Source of the DNA: Halomonas qaidamensis
GTDB taxonomy: Bacteria > Pseudomonadota > Gammaproteobacteria > Pseudomonadales > Halomonadaceae
DNA: 64,000 bases
Assembly (NCBI RefSeq): GCF_025917315.1
Contig: NZ_CP080627.1
Location: 682,001-746,000, forward strand
Reading direction: 5' to 3'
Position numbers and translations under genes: made by a program
Part shown: positions 17,949 through 25,824 of the stretch, in pieces
Layout of the letters: each line of letters opens with the position of its first letter
Position numbering within the stretch: the stretch's first letter is position 1
The notes under the pieces: generated by a model
The model's input: only the letters and a program-made list of their open reading frames with translations
Database searches by the model: none
What the model was told of the DNA's origin: nothing

Positions 17949-18623
17949 ATGGTCTCTTCCTCAGTGGCTCCCGGTGGCTTTATTCAACAGCAAAACCTTG
18001 TTGAGCAGGTGGCTGACTATTTGACGCAAGCGATTATCCAGCAACACTTTTTGCCCGGTGAGCGGCTGTCAGAAGTGCAGCTATCCCGGGATTTAGGCGT
18101 CAGCCGCGCACCGGTTCGTGAGGCTGCGCGCTTACTGGAAAGTCGTGGGCTTTTGGTCTCAAAACCAAGGCGAGGTTTTTTTGTCAGAGCGTTGAATGCC
18201 GTTGAATTGGAGGATGTCTTCGATCTGCGGCTATGCCTTGAGCGCCATGCTATCCAGCGCTTGTCAGAGCGCTATAGCAGCGAGGCTGAGCGCGCCTTAA
18301 AACAGCAGGTAGACACGTTGTGCGAAGCGGCCGCCAGCAATGATGGAACACGTCGCATTGAAGAAGACCTGCAGTTTCATCGGTTAATGCTTCATCATGC
18401 AGGCAACGAGCGGCTGCTGAGGGCCTTTGATGGTTTAACCCACGAACTTCGTCTGTGCATTACGCTGATTACCAAAACCCACGAAGCCCCCGATACCATT
18501 GCCACTAGCCATTTCCAGCTGCTCGATGCATTGGGTAGCGGCAGCGCCGAGGCTTGCCGTGAGGCGATTGATTACCATATCGGTGTCGCCAGAGACTTCG
18601 TAGTGCGCAGTGTGGGCGATTGA
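17949..18623 (+). CDS. GntR-family regulator with FCD ligand domain
   Basis: This 224-residue protein has an N-terminal winged helix (residues about 15-80; LTQAIIQQHFLPGERLSEVQLSRDLGVSRAPVREAARLLESRGLL, the FadR-subfamily pattern). An all-helical FCD sensor follows (DVFDLRLCLERHAIQ, DLQFHRLMLHHAGNERLL, with the metal-binding D and H residues). It is transcribed away from the peptide-type ABC importer operon and likely represses that operon through the paired palindromes between them. The ligand is probably the transported or degraded organic acid/amino acid. The start ATG at 17949 has only a weak ribosome-binding site. Confidence 0.88.
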   Translation: MVSSSVAPGGFIQQQNLVEQVADYLTQAIIQQHFLPGERLSEVQLSRDLGVSRAPVREAARLLESRGLLVSKPRRGFFVRALNAVELEDVFDLRLCLERHAIQRLSERYSSEAERALKQQVDTLCEAAASNDGTRRIEEDLQFHRLMLHHAGNERLLRAFDGLTHELRLCITLITKTHEAPDTIATSHFQLLDALGSGSAEACREAIDYHIGVARDFVVRSVGD

Positions 18624-18628
18624 ACGGC

Positions 18629-18670
18629 GAAGAAGTAATTGAAGAAGTAATTGAAAAAGTAATTGAAGAA
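18629..18670. repeat. 12-bp tandem repeat just after the gntR stop
   Basis: Three tandem copies of GAAGAAGTAATT (18629-18640, 18641-18652, and 18653-18664 with one change) plus a partial fourth start 6 bp after the GntR stop codon. The repeat is a multiple of three and reads without stops in one reverse frame, but no gene is supported there. Confidence 0.8.
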
Positions 18671-18715
18671 AAAGCTGGAGACGTGTCCGACGTTGATAAA
18701 TCCTGTGAATGAATA

Positions 18716-18729
18716 GTTCACATGTGAAC
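18716..18729. promoter_or_regulatory. 14-bp perfect palindrome upstream of the SMC operon
   Basis: GTTCACATGTGAAC is a perfect 14-bp inverted repeat 67 bp upstream of the SMC-like ATPase start, in the only gap that could hold that operon's promoter. It is a candidate operator. No convincing -35/-10 pair could be fixed around it. Confidence 0.4.
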
Positions 18730-18795
18730 AGATGCCGCTTTGCGCTAGGTCTGGCAAGATAGCGTTTTCGGACGTTTGACGATCAAGGACACGGC

Positions 18796-21700
18796 ATGGC
18801 GCATTTGCTACGCATCGTTATGATTCACGGCCACTTGTCGGGAGTGGTTGAACTCAATGTGGATGGCCACACCAATATTTGTGGCACCAACGCGTCAGGC
18901 AAAACCACGCTTCAGCGGTTAGTGCCGGTGTTTTACGGCGAGCTGCCCAACAAGGTGGTGCCGAAAACCCGCATGAAGTTTGATGCCTTCTATTTGCCCA
19001 CTCGTCAAAGCTATCTCGTTTACGAATACCGCCGCGAAGCAGGCAATGTTTGCCAAGTAGTTCTGACGCGCAAGCAAGAAGGTGGCGTGGAGTACCGTTT
19101 TGTCGGTGCCCCTTATCGGCCAGAAGACTATCTGATCGACACTGAAAAAGGCCCCTTGGCGCTGGAGTACCCACAGTGGTCTAGCGGGCTGCGTAGCAGC
19201 GGGATTCCTGTCTCTTCCAAGCTGGGAGCTACCTCCGAGTTTCGCTCGGTGATCCAAAACGACTTCACCCAGCTTCACGGTAATAGCCGCGATGGCTTAA
19301 AGCTGCGCCAAATCGCAGCGCAATTTAGCCTAGTTAACCCTGAACGGCGTATCCGTCATATCGAAAAGCTGGTCTCTGCGGTGCATGCGAAAGAGGGCAA
19401 GATGGACACCCTCAAAACCATGCTGGCGGCAATTTTCGAAGAGGATGGCGTGGAGCTGCCGGTCACCCGCATTCGCAGTGCCAAAGCGCGGGAGTGGATT
19501 GCCCAGATGCGCCAATCCATGCGCCTGGAGCCACTGCAGGCCGCGTTGACCAAACTTGGCGGCATCGACCGCGAACTGGCCCAGCTAGAGACCACGCTTT
19601 GGCAGTTGAAGCCCCAGCTAAGCGCCGATCATCAGCAGGCGGAGCAGCGCATTGCGGACCTGGATGGTGAGTTAAACCGCCACCAGCGAGAGTTCCAACA
19701 GCGTGAACATGCCTATACCCAGCAGCGCGATGAGCTGAACGACCGCCGCAGTGAAGTCGCAAGCGACTTGCAGCACACTCAGCGCCGCCTGAATGATCTG
19801 CAAACTCAGTTCGAGCACTACGCCGATGCTGACATGGCCGGGCTGGAGCGCGATATCAACGCCTTGCCCCAGTGGCGTGAACAGCGTGATCAGCTCCAGC
19901 AGCATCTGCATTTTATGCAAGAGGCGGTAAAAGAAAGCCAGGCGCGCTTAGATGGCCGGTTACGCGAGCTTTCCGAAATACTTGCCCGCCAAACTCAAGA
20001 AAATCAGGAATTGATAGATGCCCTGGTCGAGGAAAAAGCCCAGCGCCGAGAGCGACAGTGGCAAGCCGAACAGCAGCATAACGAGCGCTATCAGCAAGAG
20101 CGCCAACGGCTAGAAGGTGAGTATCAAGCGCAGTTAGAACTGGGTGTTGAGCAGCTAGCCGAATTAAAAGCGCAGCTGGCGATGCCCACCCAAACTGCTG
20201 AAGAAGTTCAAGAAGCCGAGCTTGCCCAAGCGCGTTTAGACCAAACACAGCAGGAACGCAGCGTCGCCGCCGCCACGTTGGAAGCTCTGCGCCGCGAGCT
20301 TGAAAGCCACAAGCGTGAGCGCGATGCCGCCGAGCAGCAGCTGGTGCAGTGTCGTCAGCAGCGCGAGCGGGCCGAACAGCACTGCTACGTGCTCTATCAA
20401 CAGCGCGACCCAGAGCAGGGCAGCTTGCGCCACTTTTTGCGTTACCACCGGCCTGGCTGGGAACAGCAGCTTGGCAAGGTCATTGCGCCAGAACTGCTTG
20501 AACGCCGAGACCTCGCCCCGCAGCTTGCTGAAAGCGCTAGCGACGACTTGTTCGGGCTAGTGCTGGACCTAAGTGCCATTGCACTGCCGGATTACGCCCA
20601 GGACGAAGCCAGTTTGCTGGCGGCGATTGAAGAGGCAGATAGTGTCAAAAAGCGCGCCCAAACGGAGTGTACCGCTGCCGAAAAAGCCCTAAAGCAGCAC
20701 AACGAACGGGTTCAGCAGGCGGATGAGGCGCAAGATCAGGCGCGGTTGGTCTATCAACGGGCCGAACAGGAAGTGGAGTATGCCCTGGAGGCTCGCCGTC
20801 AGCAGCAAGAGCGCCATACCCAGTGCCAGCAGGCACGCCGGGCGGAGCACCAAGCGGCGTTGGCTCGCCAGGAGCAAGCCCAGGCCGGACTGCGCGAAGA
20901 AAAACGCCAGTCGCTTGCCGAGCTTGCCGAAACCCATCAGAGCCAGCTGCTGGAGTTAAAAGCCGACGCGCAACACCAGCTGGATAGCCTGGAGGCGCAG
21001 CTACGCCAGTACAAGCAGCAGCTCAACGATGCCAACGAGGAACATCAGCGCCAACGCACGGAACTGGAAGAAGCCTTTAGTCAGGAGCTGGCCGACCAGG
21101 GCGTAGACCCCGCCAAGCTAAAAGAGACTAAAGAGCGCCTGGCGAACCAGGACGAACGCATTCGTAAGGTCGCCGCTCGCCAGGAAGAGCTCACCGAGTA
21201 CCAACGCTTTATGCGTGTAGAGTGGAGCCAGCACAAGCCCCAACTGGTGGCTCAGGAAGCGGAGCTTGTGCAGCTTGACCAGCAGTTGAAACGTGAAAAA
21301 GCGCGCCTTAAAAACGACTTCCATGCCGCACGCGACGCGCATCAATCAGCGGTTAATGAGCTTAAAATTCAGCGCGCAAATGCCCACAGCAGCGTAGAAG
21401 CCCTTAAGCCGCTGCTGACCCAGTTGGAAAGTTTGGACATTGTTTCAGAGGGTGCGCCCTTAGCAGATGTCGTAGGTGACATGGAGGAGCGCATTGAGCG
21501 TGCGCGCCAAGCGCTAACCAGTCGCCATCAGCAGCTTGAGCAGCTGCGTCGGGGCTGCCTGGAGGTAGAAAGCCAACTGATTAAAGATGCCAGCAGCGGC
21601 TTTGCCGATGCACTGCAAAGCGAACGCGAGAAGCTGCCAAATGACAGCCCGCGACTGGTGTTACCGCTGCTGCGCGACATGCTAAAACTGTTAGAAGATC

Positions 21701-22461
21701 AACAGCAGCAGCTGATTCAGGAAGGGCGCAACCTAAGCGATGACCTGGATAAATTCTTTATTGTCTTCCGCGACTTAAACCGCCGAATCAGCGCCCAGAG
21801 CCGTCGGCTTTCCGACGAAGTGGCGGATGACCTGCGCCTAGAAGGCATCAGCAAAGCGGAAGTGCGCATTCAATCGACGATTGATGAACTGGGCTTTTGG
21901 GAGCCTTTAAAGCTGTTCGCCCAGCGCTACAAAGCATGGCGGGAATCCGGCCAGGAGCTGCCCAGTGACGATTACCTTAATGCACTGGCCGATGTGGTTG
22001 ACCTACTGCGCAGTGACCAGCAGTACAGCTTCGAAAGTCTGCTGCGACTTGAACTGCACCTAAACGAAGGTGGCACTGATCTGGTGATCAAAAACGACCG
22101 CCAGCTGTTGGAGTCTTCCAGCCATGGCATGGCTTACCTGATTTTGTGTAAGTTTCTGCTGGCGTTTACGCGGCTGCTGCGGGGGGATGCGCAAATTGCT
22201 ATCCATTGGCCGATTGATGAAATTGGCACGCTGGCTTATCACAATGTCGAAAAGTTATTCGACGCTTGTGACAGCAACCGCATTCATATTGTCGGTGCCT
22301 TCCCCAACCCAGAGTCGGATGTGCTGCTGCTGTTTGCTAATCGCTACCTGATTGAGCGGGACCCTAACCAGCCCAACCAGCGTCTGCTAAAACGTATTGA
22401 GCCGCGCCTTAGCCCGCTTGCACAGCGGATCAAGGAGCGTCAGCAAGAGGTGACCGCATGA
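18796..22461 (+). CDS. SMC-like ATPase of a Wadjet/MksBEFG-type system (JetC/MksB role)
   Basis: This 1221-residue SMC-class ATPase starts with a P-loop GTNASGKT (residues 30-37), followed by AFYLPTRQSYLVYEYRR. The GKT and YLP pair matches what I recall of the DUF3584 family. Long charged coiled coils (about 240-520 and 640-960) flank a globular hinge (about 530-620). The C-terminal head has a signature-like ESSSHGMAYLI (near 1104) and a Walker B IHWPIDEIGT (near 1136-1145). It would dimerise through the hinge, clamp DNA and hydrolyse ATP. Three overlapping downstream genes encode kleisin-, winged-helix- and Toprim-like partners, as in MksBEFG/JetABCD plasmid-restriction complexes. AAGGA lies 7 bp before the ATG. 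It is not SbcC or MukB: no nuclease partner SbcD and no MukEF-type neighbours were seen. Confidence 0.82.
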   Translation: MAHLLRIVMIHGHLSGVVELNVDGHTNICGTNASGKTTLQRLVPVFYGELPNKVVPKTRMKFDAFYLPTRQSYLVYEYRREAGNVCQVVLTRKQEGGVEYRFVGAPYRPEDYLIDTEKGPLALEYPQWSSGLRSSGIPVSSKLGATSEFRSVIQNDFTQLHGNSRDGLKLRQIAAQFSLVNPERRIRHIEKLVSAVHAKEGKMDTLKTMLAAIFEEDGVELPVTRIRSAKAREWIAQMRQSMRLEPLQAALTKLGGIDRELAQLETTLWQLKPQLSADHQQAEQRIADLDGELNRHQREFQQREHAYTQQRDELNDRRSEVASDLQHTQRRLNDLQTQFEHYADADMAGLERDINALPQWREQRDQLQQHLHFMQEAVKESQARLDGRLRELSEILARQTQENQELIDALVEEKAQRRERQWQAEQQHNERYQQERQRLEGEYQAQLELGVEQLAELKAQLAMPTQTAEEVQEAELAQARLDQTQQERSVAAATLEALRRELESHKRERDAAEQQLVQCRQQRERAEQHCYVLYQQRDPEQGSLRHFLRYHRPGWEQQLGKVIAPELLERRDLAPQLAESASDDLFGLVLDLSAIALPDYAQDEASLLAAIEEADSVKKRAQTECTAAEKALKQHNERVQQADEAQDQARLVYQRAEQEVEYALEARRQQQERHTQCQQARRAEHQAALARQEQAQAGLREEKRQSLAELAETHQSQLLELKADAQHQLDSLEAQLRQYKQQLNDANEEHQRQRTELEEAFSQELADQGVDPAKLKETKERLANQDERIRKVAARQEELTEYQRFMRVEWSQHKPQLVAQEAELVQLDQQLKREKARLKNDFHAARDAHQSAVNELKIQRANAHSSVEALKPLLTQLESLDIVSEGAPLADVVGDMEERIERARQALTSRHQQLEQLRRGCLEVESQLIKDASSGFADALQSEREKLPNDSPRLVLPLLRDMLKLLEDQQQQLIQEGRNLSDDLDKFFIVFRDLNRRISAQSRRLSDEVADDLRLEGISKAEVRIQSTIDELGFWEPLKLFAQRYKAWRESGQELPSDDYLNALADVVDLLRSDQQYSFESLLRLELHLNEGGTDLVIKNDRQLLESSSHGMAYLILCKFLLAFTRLLRGDAQIAIHWPIDEIGTLAYHNVEKLFDACDSNRIHIVGAFPNPESDVLLLFANRYLIERDPNQPNQRLLKRIEPRLSPLAQRIKERQQEVTA

Positions 22462-23087
22462 TCGAACACGGCCCGCTACTGGAACGCTTGCTGGCTGGCG
22501 AGTTTGTCTGCGCCGTCAGTGATGACAACGCTTTCCGCCACCTGACAAATGAAGAGACCCGCGACGCGATTGATGACTACCTGCGACCGCTCAACCGCAG
22601 GCTGGCGAGCAATGATGAAGGCAGTGTCTACTTTTTAGCCTGGCGACAGCTTAATGAAACCGCTCGGGAGCAGCTATCGCGCCAGCTGAGTGACACGGTC
22701 AACAGCCTGTTGCCATTGTTGGAATGGCTGCAGCTGGTTCAAGAAGCGCTAGGCCGTGACACCTTGGCGGCCCCTGGCGATGTGCTCAAGCCCGCTGAGT
22801 TCAGCGCTAAGTGCGAAGACAACCAAAGCCTGCGTGAGCGTTTGGAACGACTAGCCACGGACAGCTTCTTTGGCTCCCAGAGTGACCAGTTAGATGCCCA
22901 GGTAAAGCAGCTATTTAAGCGCTTGAAAGAGCATGGCTACTTGCTTCAGCCCCACACAGAGCGTCAGGTGTTTGTGGTCACCGGTAAAATTGATTACCTG
23001 ATCGAGGTGGTGCGCTTTATCCGCGATGAGGAAAACTTGCCCATCGACGCGGAGCGGGAAGAGGGTGCCCAGGAGACGCTACTGTGA
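22458..23087 (+). CDS. MksE/JetB-like accessory subunit of the SMC complex
   Basis: This 209-residue protein overlaps the ATPase stop by four bases (ATGA). Size, position and layout fit MksE/JetB (KITE-type) proteins. An N-terminal helical part (LLERLLAGEFVCAVSDDNAFRHL) is followed by a Leu-rich middle. A C-terminal winged-helix-like segment reads LFKRLKEHGYLL, RQVFVVTGKIDYLIEVVRFI. These proteins bind the kleisin and DNA. Direct sequence similarity to characterised members looks weak, so the assignment rests mainly on operon position, length and fold-like pattern. It is acidic and ends in a Glu-rich tail (EREEGAQET). Confidence 0.65.
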   Translation: MIEHGPLLERLLAGEFVCAVSDDNAFRHLTNEETRDAIDDYLRPLNRRLASNDEGSVYFLAWRQLNETAREQLSRQLSDTVNSLLPLLEWLQLVQEALGRDTLAAPGDVLKPAEFSAKCEDNQSLRERLERLATDSFFGSQSDQLDAQVKQLFKRLKEHGYLLQPHTERQVFVVTGKIDYLIEVVRFIRDEENLPIDAEREEGAQETLL

Positions 23088-24313
23088 GCGAACTGGAAAG
23101 CCGCCTACTGAAAACCGGTGCTGAACGGCTGGCGCTGTTGGGCAAGCACGCCGAACGGCTGATGCAGGGCTACACCCGCGATGACGTGCCGTTAGACGGC
23201 CTCAACGACAGTGCGCTGCGCAAGCTGTTGGCCGCTCGGGTGTTATGGCGGCCAGATGAGCAGAGCGGGATAAAGCTCTCTCCCAAGGTGCGCGACCTGA
23301 TCGCTGAAATGCTCGCCGACGAAACCCGCCGCCATGTAAATGCCGATGTCGCGGAAACTCTTGAGCTAGTGCGCTCGTTGGTGCACAGCTACCGTGAAGC
23401 CCGCAGCCAAGGTGAGCATTGGCGACAGGAGCAGCAGCTGCTACGCCTGCGTCAGGAAGTCGACGATCTAAACGGGCGCTTTGCCGATGCTATTGATAGC
23501 CTTTGGCAACGGCTCAACAGCGATTTCGGCTTTGTTAGCCAGTTGAGCGATAAGATCCGCGAAAACGACCGCGCCCAAAAACAAATTGTTAGGTTGCTGG
23601 ATGGCCTGGCACTGATCGATTTCGACGAGCTGATTGCGTTAGTAGGTAGCGATGGCAGCCTGCGCAAGCTACTGATCAGCCAGCTACAGCAGCGCTTAAG
23701 CCATCATTACACCAGCCTGCGGGAAGTGCAGCGGCGGTTAATTGAGCTAATGGCACGCTTTCGCAAACAGCAGGCACGCAGCCGCCTGATCAGCGGCATG
23801 GTCGCGTTTATGCGCGAACATCCAGGCTTTGTGCCGAGTAATTACGCTAAACGCAGCGACGTACCTGCGTTATTCAACCGCGCTGCGCCGTTACATGCCG
23901 CCGCTGCGCCAGCACTAGACCGGGCGCTAGAAAGCCGCGTGCTGGCAGAACTGCTGCATGAATTGCCAACCCCGCGCCATGCTACGCACACCGTCGAGTC
24001 GGCAGTGGCTGCGCTCACGCCGGAAGATGACCTTGCCGCTGCTCGCCAGCAGGCGCTTAAACAAGATGTGGAACGCTTTTACCTCGCGGTGTTAGATCAG
24101 CCCCCCGCCGAGCCGATTAGCGCCCTCGCTTATCTGTATGACAGTCACCTCGACTGGCCCGATGAAATTTGGCTGTTTCAGGTGATCTCCGAATACCAGG
24201 GCTTGCCGCGTAGCGAGCAGCAAGCGTTTCGTCTACACCAAGACGAATCACCGGCCAGCCCATTTAACGATCTGCGCCTGATTCATGACGTCGCACTAGC
24301 GGTGGCGATATGA
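23084..24313 (+). CDS. MksF/JetA-like kleisin subunit of the SMC complex
   Basis: This 409-residue protein starts with GTG at 23084, overlapping the previous stop (GTGA). It has an N-terminal helical/winged-helix-like region (residues 1-100; LNDSALRKLLAARVLWRPDE). Long amphipathic helices follow (about 110-260; QEVDDLNGRFADAIDSLWQRL, RRLIELMARFRKQQARSR), then a C-terminal domain (about 300-409; WPDEIWLFQVISEYQGLP). This resembles MksF/JetA, the kleisin that bridges SMC heads and recruits the small subunit. The order here, ATPase then small subunit then kleisin, is the reverse of the canonical JetA-B-C order. Similarity to known kleisins is remote; the function is inferred from context. Confidence 0.62.
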   Translation: MSELESRLLKTGAERLALLGKHAERLMQGYTRDDVPLDGLNDSALRKLLAARVLWRPDEQSGIKLSPKVRDLIAEMLADETRRHVNADVAETLELVRSLVHSYREARSQGEHWRQEQQLLRLRQEVDDLNGRFADAIDSLWQRLNSDFGFVSQLSDKIRENDRAQKQIVRLLDGLALIDFDELIALVGSDGSLRKLLISQLQQRLSHHYTSLREVQRRLIELMARFRKQQARSRLISGMVAFMREHPGFVPSNYAKRSDVPALFNRAAPLHAAAAPALDRALESRVLAELLHELPTPRHATHTVESAVAALTPEDDLAAARQQALKQDVERFYLAVLDQPPAEPISALAYLYDSHLDWPDEIWLFQVISEYQGLPRSEQQAFRLHQDESPASPFNDLRLIHDVALAVAI

Positions 24314-25176
24314 CGTTATCAGGCCGCGCCCGTGCCGGGCTCAACAGTGTTGTTCGAGAGCTTAACCGCCAGCCCGTGGTAGAAAAATCCCGAGGCAAAT
24401 GGGTCGAAGATGTGGTGGCGTGGTGCCGCCAACAAGATATAGATCTGACCAAGCGAATTTCCAATCAAACGCTGCGCTTTGACGCCACCCTAATGGCGCA
24501 AATCAACAATATACTGGAGAGTGACCGTTTGGCACCGCTAGGGCGCTCGTTAAGTGGTTTAAGCAGTGCCGCCCAGGCGGCAGAAGGCGTTGAGGAGGAT
24601 AAAAGCCGCCGCGAAGGCCCACGCGCAAAACGCGTGCTGATCAACTTGTCACCGCAGCCCTCGGCGTGGCTTGCGCCAGAGCCGCGCAGCATTCGCGATG
24701 TTGATGTAAGCGGCTTGAAGCTGGCCGTGTTTGGGGCGCTTGTTCAAGTGGAAAACTTGGACAGCTTCTACGTGTTTTCACCTGAGATAGCAGCGCTGAG
24801 TGGCTACGCTAACCCGCTGGTGGTTTACCGTGGCGACAGCCACTACGGCGGCGGCTTTGCTGAACTGAAAAAAGCATGGCGCAAAACCAATCGGCCACAC
24901 CTCTACGCCGGTGACTTCGACGCCAAAGGCGTGACCCTAGCCCTAGACAGCGACGCGACGCATTTACTACTACCTGGTATCGAATGGCTCGCCCAAAACG
25001 TCACGCCACTGCACCAACCCGCTGAACAGCTGCCTTTCCAACGCCGCCTACGCCAGCTGCATCTCACGTTGCCTGACCACCACCCACTACGCCCGTACTT
25101 AGCCCTGTTGGAAAAACAGCGCGGGCTAAAACAGCAGTGGTTTGGAGGGGAGTTGGTGTGTGTATCGCTCAGTTAA
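24310..25176 (+). CDS. Toprim-domain nuclease subunit, compact JetD/MksG-like
   Basis: 288 residues, starting within the kleisin stop (ATGA). The C-terminal half has Toprim-type acidic motifs. VQVENLDSFYVF carries Glu148 at the end of a beta strand, and HLYAGDFDAKGVTLA carries Asp202 and Asp204 in the D-x-D position. A basic/Gln-rich end (LEKQRGLKQQWFGGEL) follows. JetD/MksG proteins use such a Toprim site to cut plasmid DNA after the SMC complex has sensed its topology. The usual family length, as I recall it, is nearer 380-400 residues, so this copy has a reduced N-terminal arm. The N-terminal 110 residues look like a small helical DNA- or complex-binding part (RGKWVEDVVAWCRQQ). Confidence 0.72.
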   Translation: MTLSGRARAGLNSVVRELNRQPVVEKSRGKWVEDVVAWCRQQDIDLTKRISNQTLRFDATLMAQINNILESDRLAPLGRSLSGLSSAAQAAEGVEEDKSRREGPRAKRVLINLSPQPSAWLAPEPRSIRDVDVSGLKLAVFGALVQVENLDSFYVFSPEIAALSGYANPLVVYRGDSHYGGGFAELKKAWRKTNRPHLYAGDFDAKGVTLALDSDATHLLLPGIEWLAQNVTPLHQPAEQLPFQRRLRQLHLTLPDHHPLRPYLALLEKQRGLKQQWFGGELVCVSLS

Positions 25177-25244
25177 GGCTGACTGGCATTAACCGATGGG
25201 CTGGGTTTTTTGTGTAATAAGTGCCTGAAGATGACTCTACCCCA

Positions 25245-25306
25245 GCCCTCCGAGCCGCCCTCGTCATTCCTGCAGGCCCTCCGAGCCGCCCTCGTCATTC
25301 CCGCAG
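25245..25306. repeat. Two 31-bp tandem copies with a CGTCATTCC core
   Basis: Units at 25245-25275 and 25276-25306 are identical except for one base (CCTGCAG/CCCGCAG). Each carries CGTCATTCCYGC, the half-site of the common gammaproteobacterial REP-type palindrome. The matching half, GCGGGAAT / GGATTCCCG, follows downstream. Confidence 0.85.
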
Positions 25307-25351
25307 GCCCTTAGCGGGAATCCATGTTGACCTGGGATTTCGAGCTGCTGC

Positions 25352-25373
25352 AGGTCAAGGTCAAGGTCAAGGT
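25352..25373. repeat. AGGTCA hexamer array
   Basis: AGGTCA occurs three times in tandem (25352-25369), followed by AGGT. It sits between the two inverted GGGAATCC/GGATTCCC half-sites and looks like slippage-generated filler. Confidence 0.75.
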
Positions 25374-25390
25374 GGATTCCCGATAACCCC

Positions 25391-25454
25391 ACTCGGGAAT
25401 GACAGTGCGGTGACTTGGGAATGATGTGCTGTGACTCGGGAATGATGGACGGTG
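25391..25454. repeat. Three imperfect 21-22-bp units with a GGGAATGA core
   Basis: Units start at 25391, 25413 and 25434, each beginning ACTYGGGAATGA and ending GTG. They match the other arm of the REP-like sequence upstream. The array is too short, and lacks the unique spacers, to be CRISPR. Confidence 0.75.
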
Positions 25455-25510
25455 ACTAAAAACCATCGGTGTGCCCTGTGCTAGCTGCCACAACTGACGT
25501 GTTCATCATG

Positions 25511-25565
25511 TTGTACATGTTAAGGTCTAAGGCTATACTTGTCCTGTAAAGCGTACAAGTGGAGG
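25511..25565 (+). promoter_or_regulatory. yefM-yoeB promoter and operator
   Basis: TTGTAC (25511-25516), a 17-bp spacer and TATACT (25534-25539) form a good sigma-70 promoter, and GGAGG at 25561 is the ribosome-binding site. ACTTGT (25537-25542) and ACAAGT (25555-25560) are inverted repeats overlapping the -10 and start region. With the TGTACA at 25512-25517 they resemble the TGTACA-type operators bound by YefM-YoeB in E. coli, so autorepression is likely. Confidence 0.6.
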
Positions 25566-25569
25566 CTCT

Positions 25570-25824
25570 ATGAAAATTGTATCTTTTACAGAGGCAAGAA
25601 ATAGTTTGAAAGCAGTATTAGATTCCGTTGTTAATGACGCGGATACAGCGGTGATTACTCGCCGTGATTCGGAAGATGCTGTTGTTATGTCGCTAGACTA
25701 CTACAACAGTCTGATGGAAACGGTGCACTTACTGCGCTCACCGGCGAATGCTGAGCATTTGAATCGCTCAATTGAACAGTTCAAAGCAGGTAAGGTAACC
25801 CATAGAGACTTAATGGATGAGTAG
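25570..25824 (+). CDS. yefM: YefM-family antitoxin
   Basis: This 84-residue Phd/YefM antitoxin has an N-terminal fold MKIVSFTEARNSLKAVLDSVVNDADTAVITRR, with the family DAVVMSLDYYNSLMETVHLLRSPAN segment. A C-terminal tail (QFKAGKVTHRDLMDE) wraps the toxin. The length and every landmark match E. coli YefM. It binds DNA as a dimer, represses its own operon and neutralises YoeB, whose gene overlaps its 3' end by 8 bases. Base composition is lower in GC than the flanking genes, in line with horizontal acquisition. Confidence 0.95.
   Translation: MKIVSFTEARNSLKAVLDSVVNDADTAVITRRDSEDAVVMSLDYYNSLMETVHLLRSPANAEHLNRSIEQFKAGKVTHRDLMDE

Larger units (their letters stand above)
25177..25569. other. Gene-free 393-bp gap with degenerate extragenic repeats
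   Basis: No credible gene was found. A weak AACC/GGTT hairpin with a six-T run (25206-25211) may end the SMC operon. Remains of GTCATTCCCGC/GCGGGAATGAC-type extragenic repeats fill the middle, and the yefM promoter occupies the right end. A short forward frame over the repeats is composed of repeat translation only. Confidence 0.7.

Noticed and set aside
18572..18757. Reverse 61-codon frame rich in Asn-Tyr-Phe-Phe
   Set aside because: It is the translation of the 12-bp tandem repeat, with no start signal.
18796..22461. SbcC or MukB identity for the large SMC-like ATPase
   Set aside because: No SbcD nuclease or MukE/MukF partners are adjacent, and the downstream Toprim and MksE/F-like genes fit a Wadjet/Mks system better.
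25221..25424. Forward 67-codon frame between jetD-like and yefM genes
   Set aside because: It consists of extragenic repeat units; there is no ribosome-binding site or conserved pattern.
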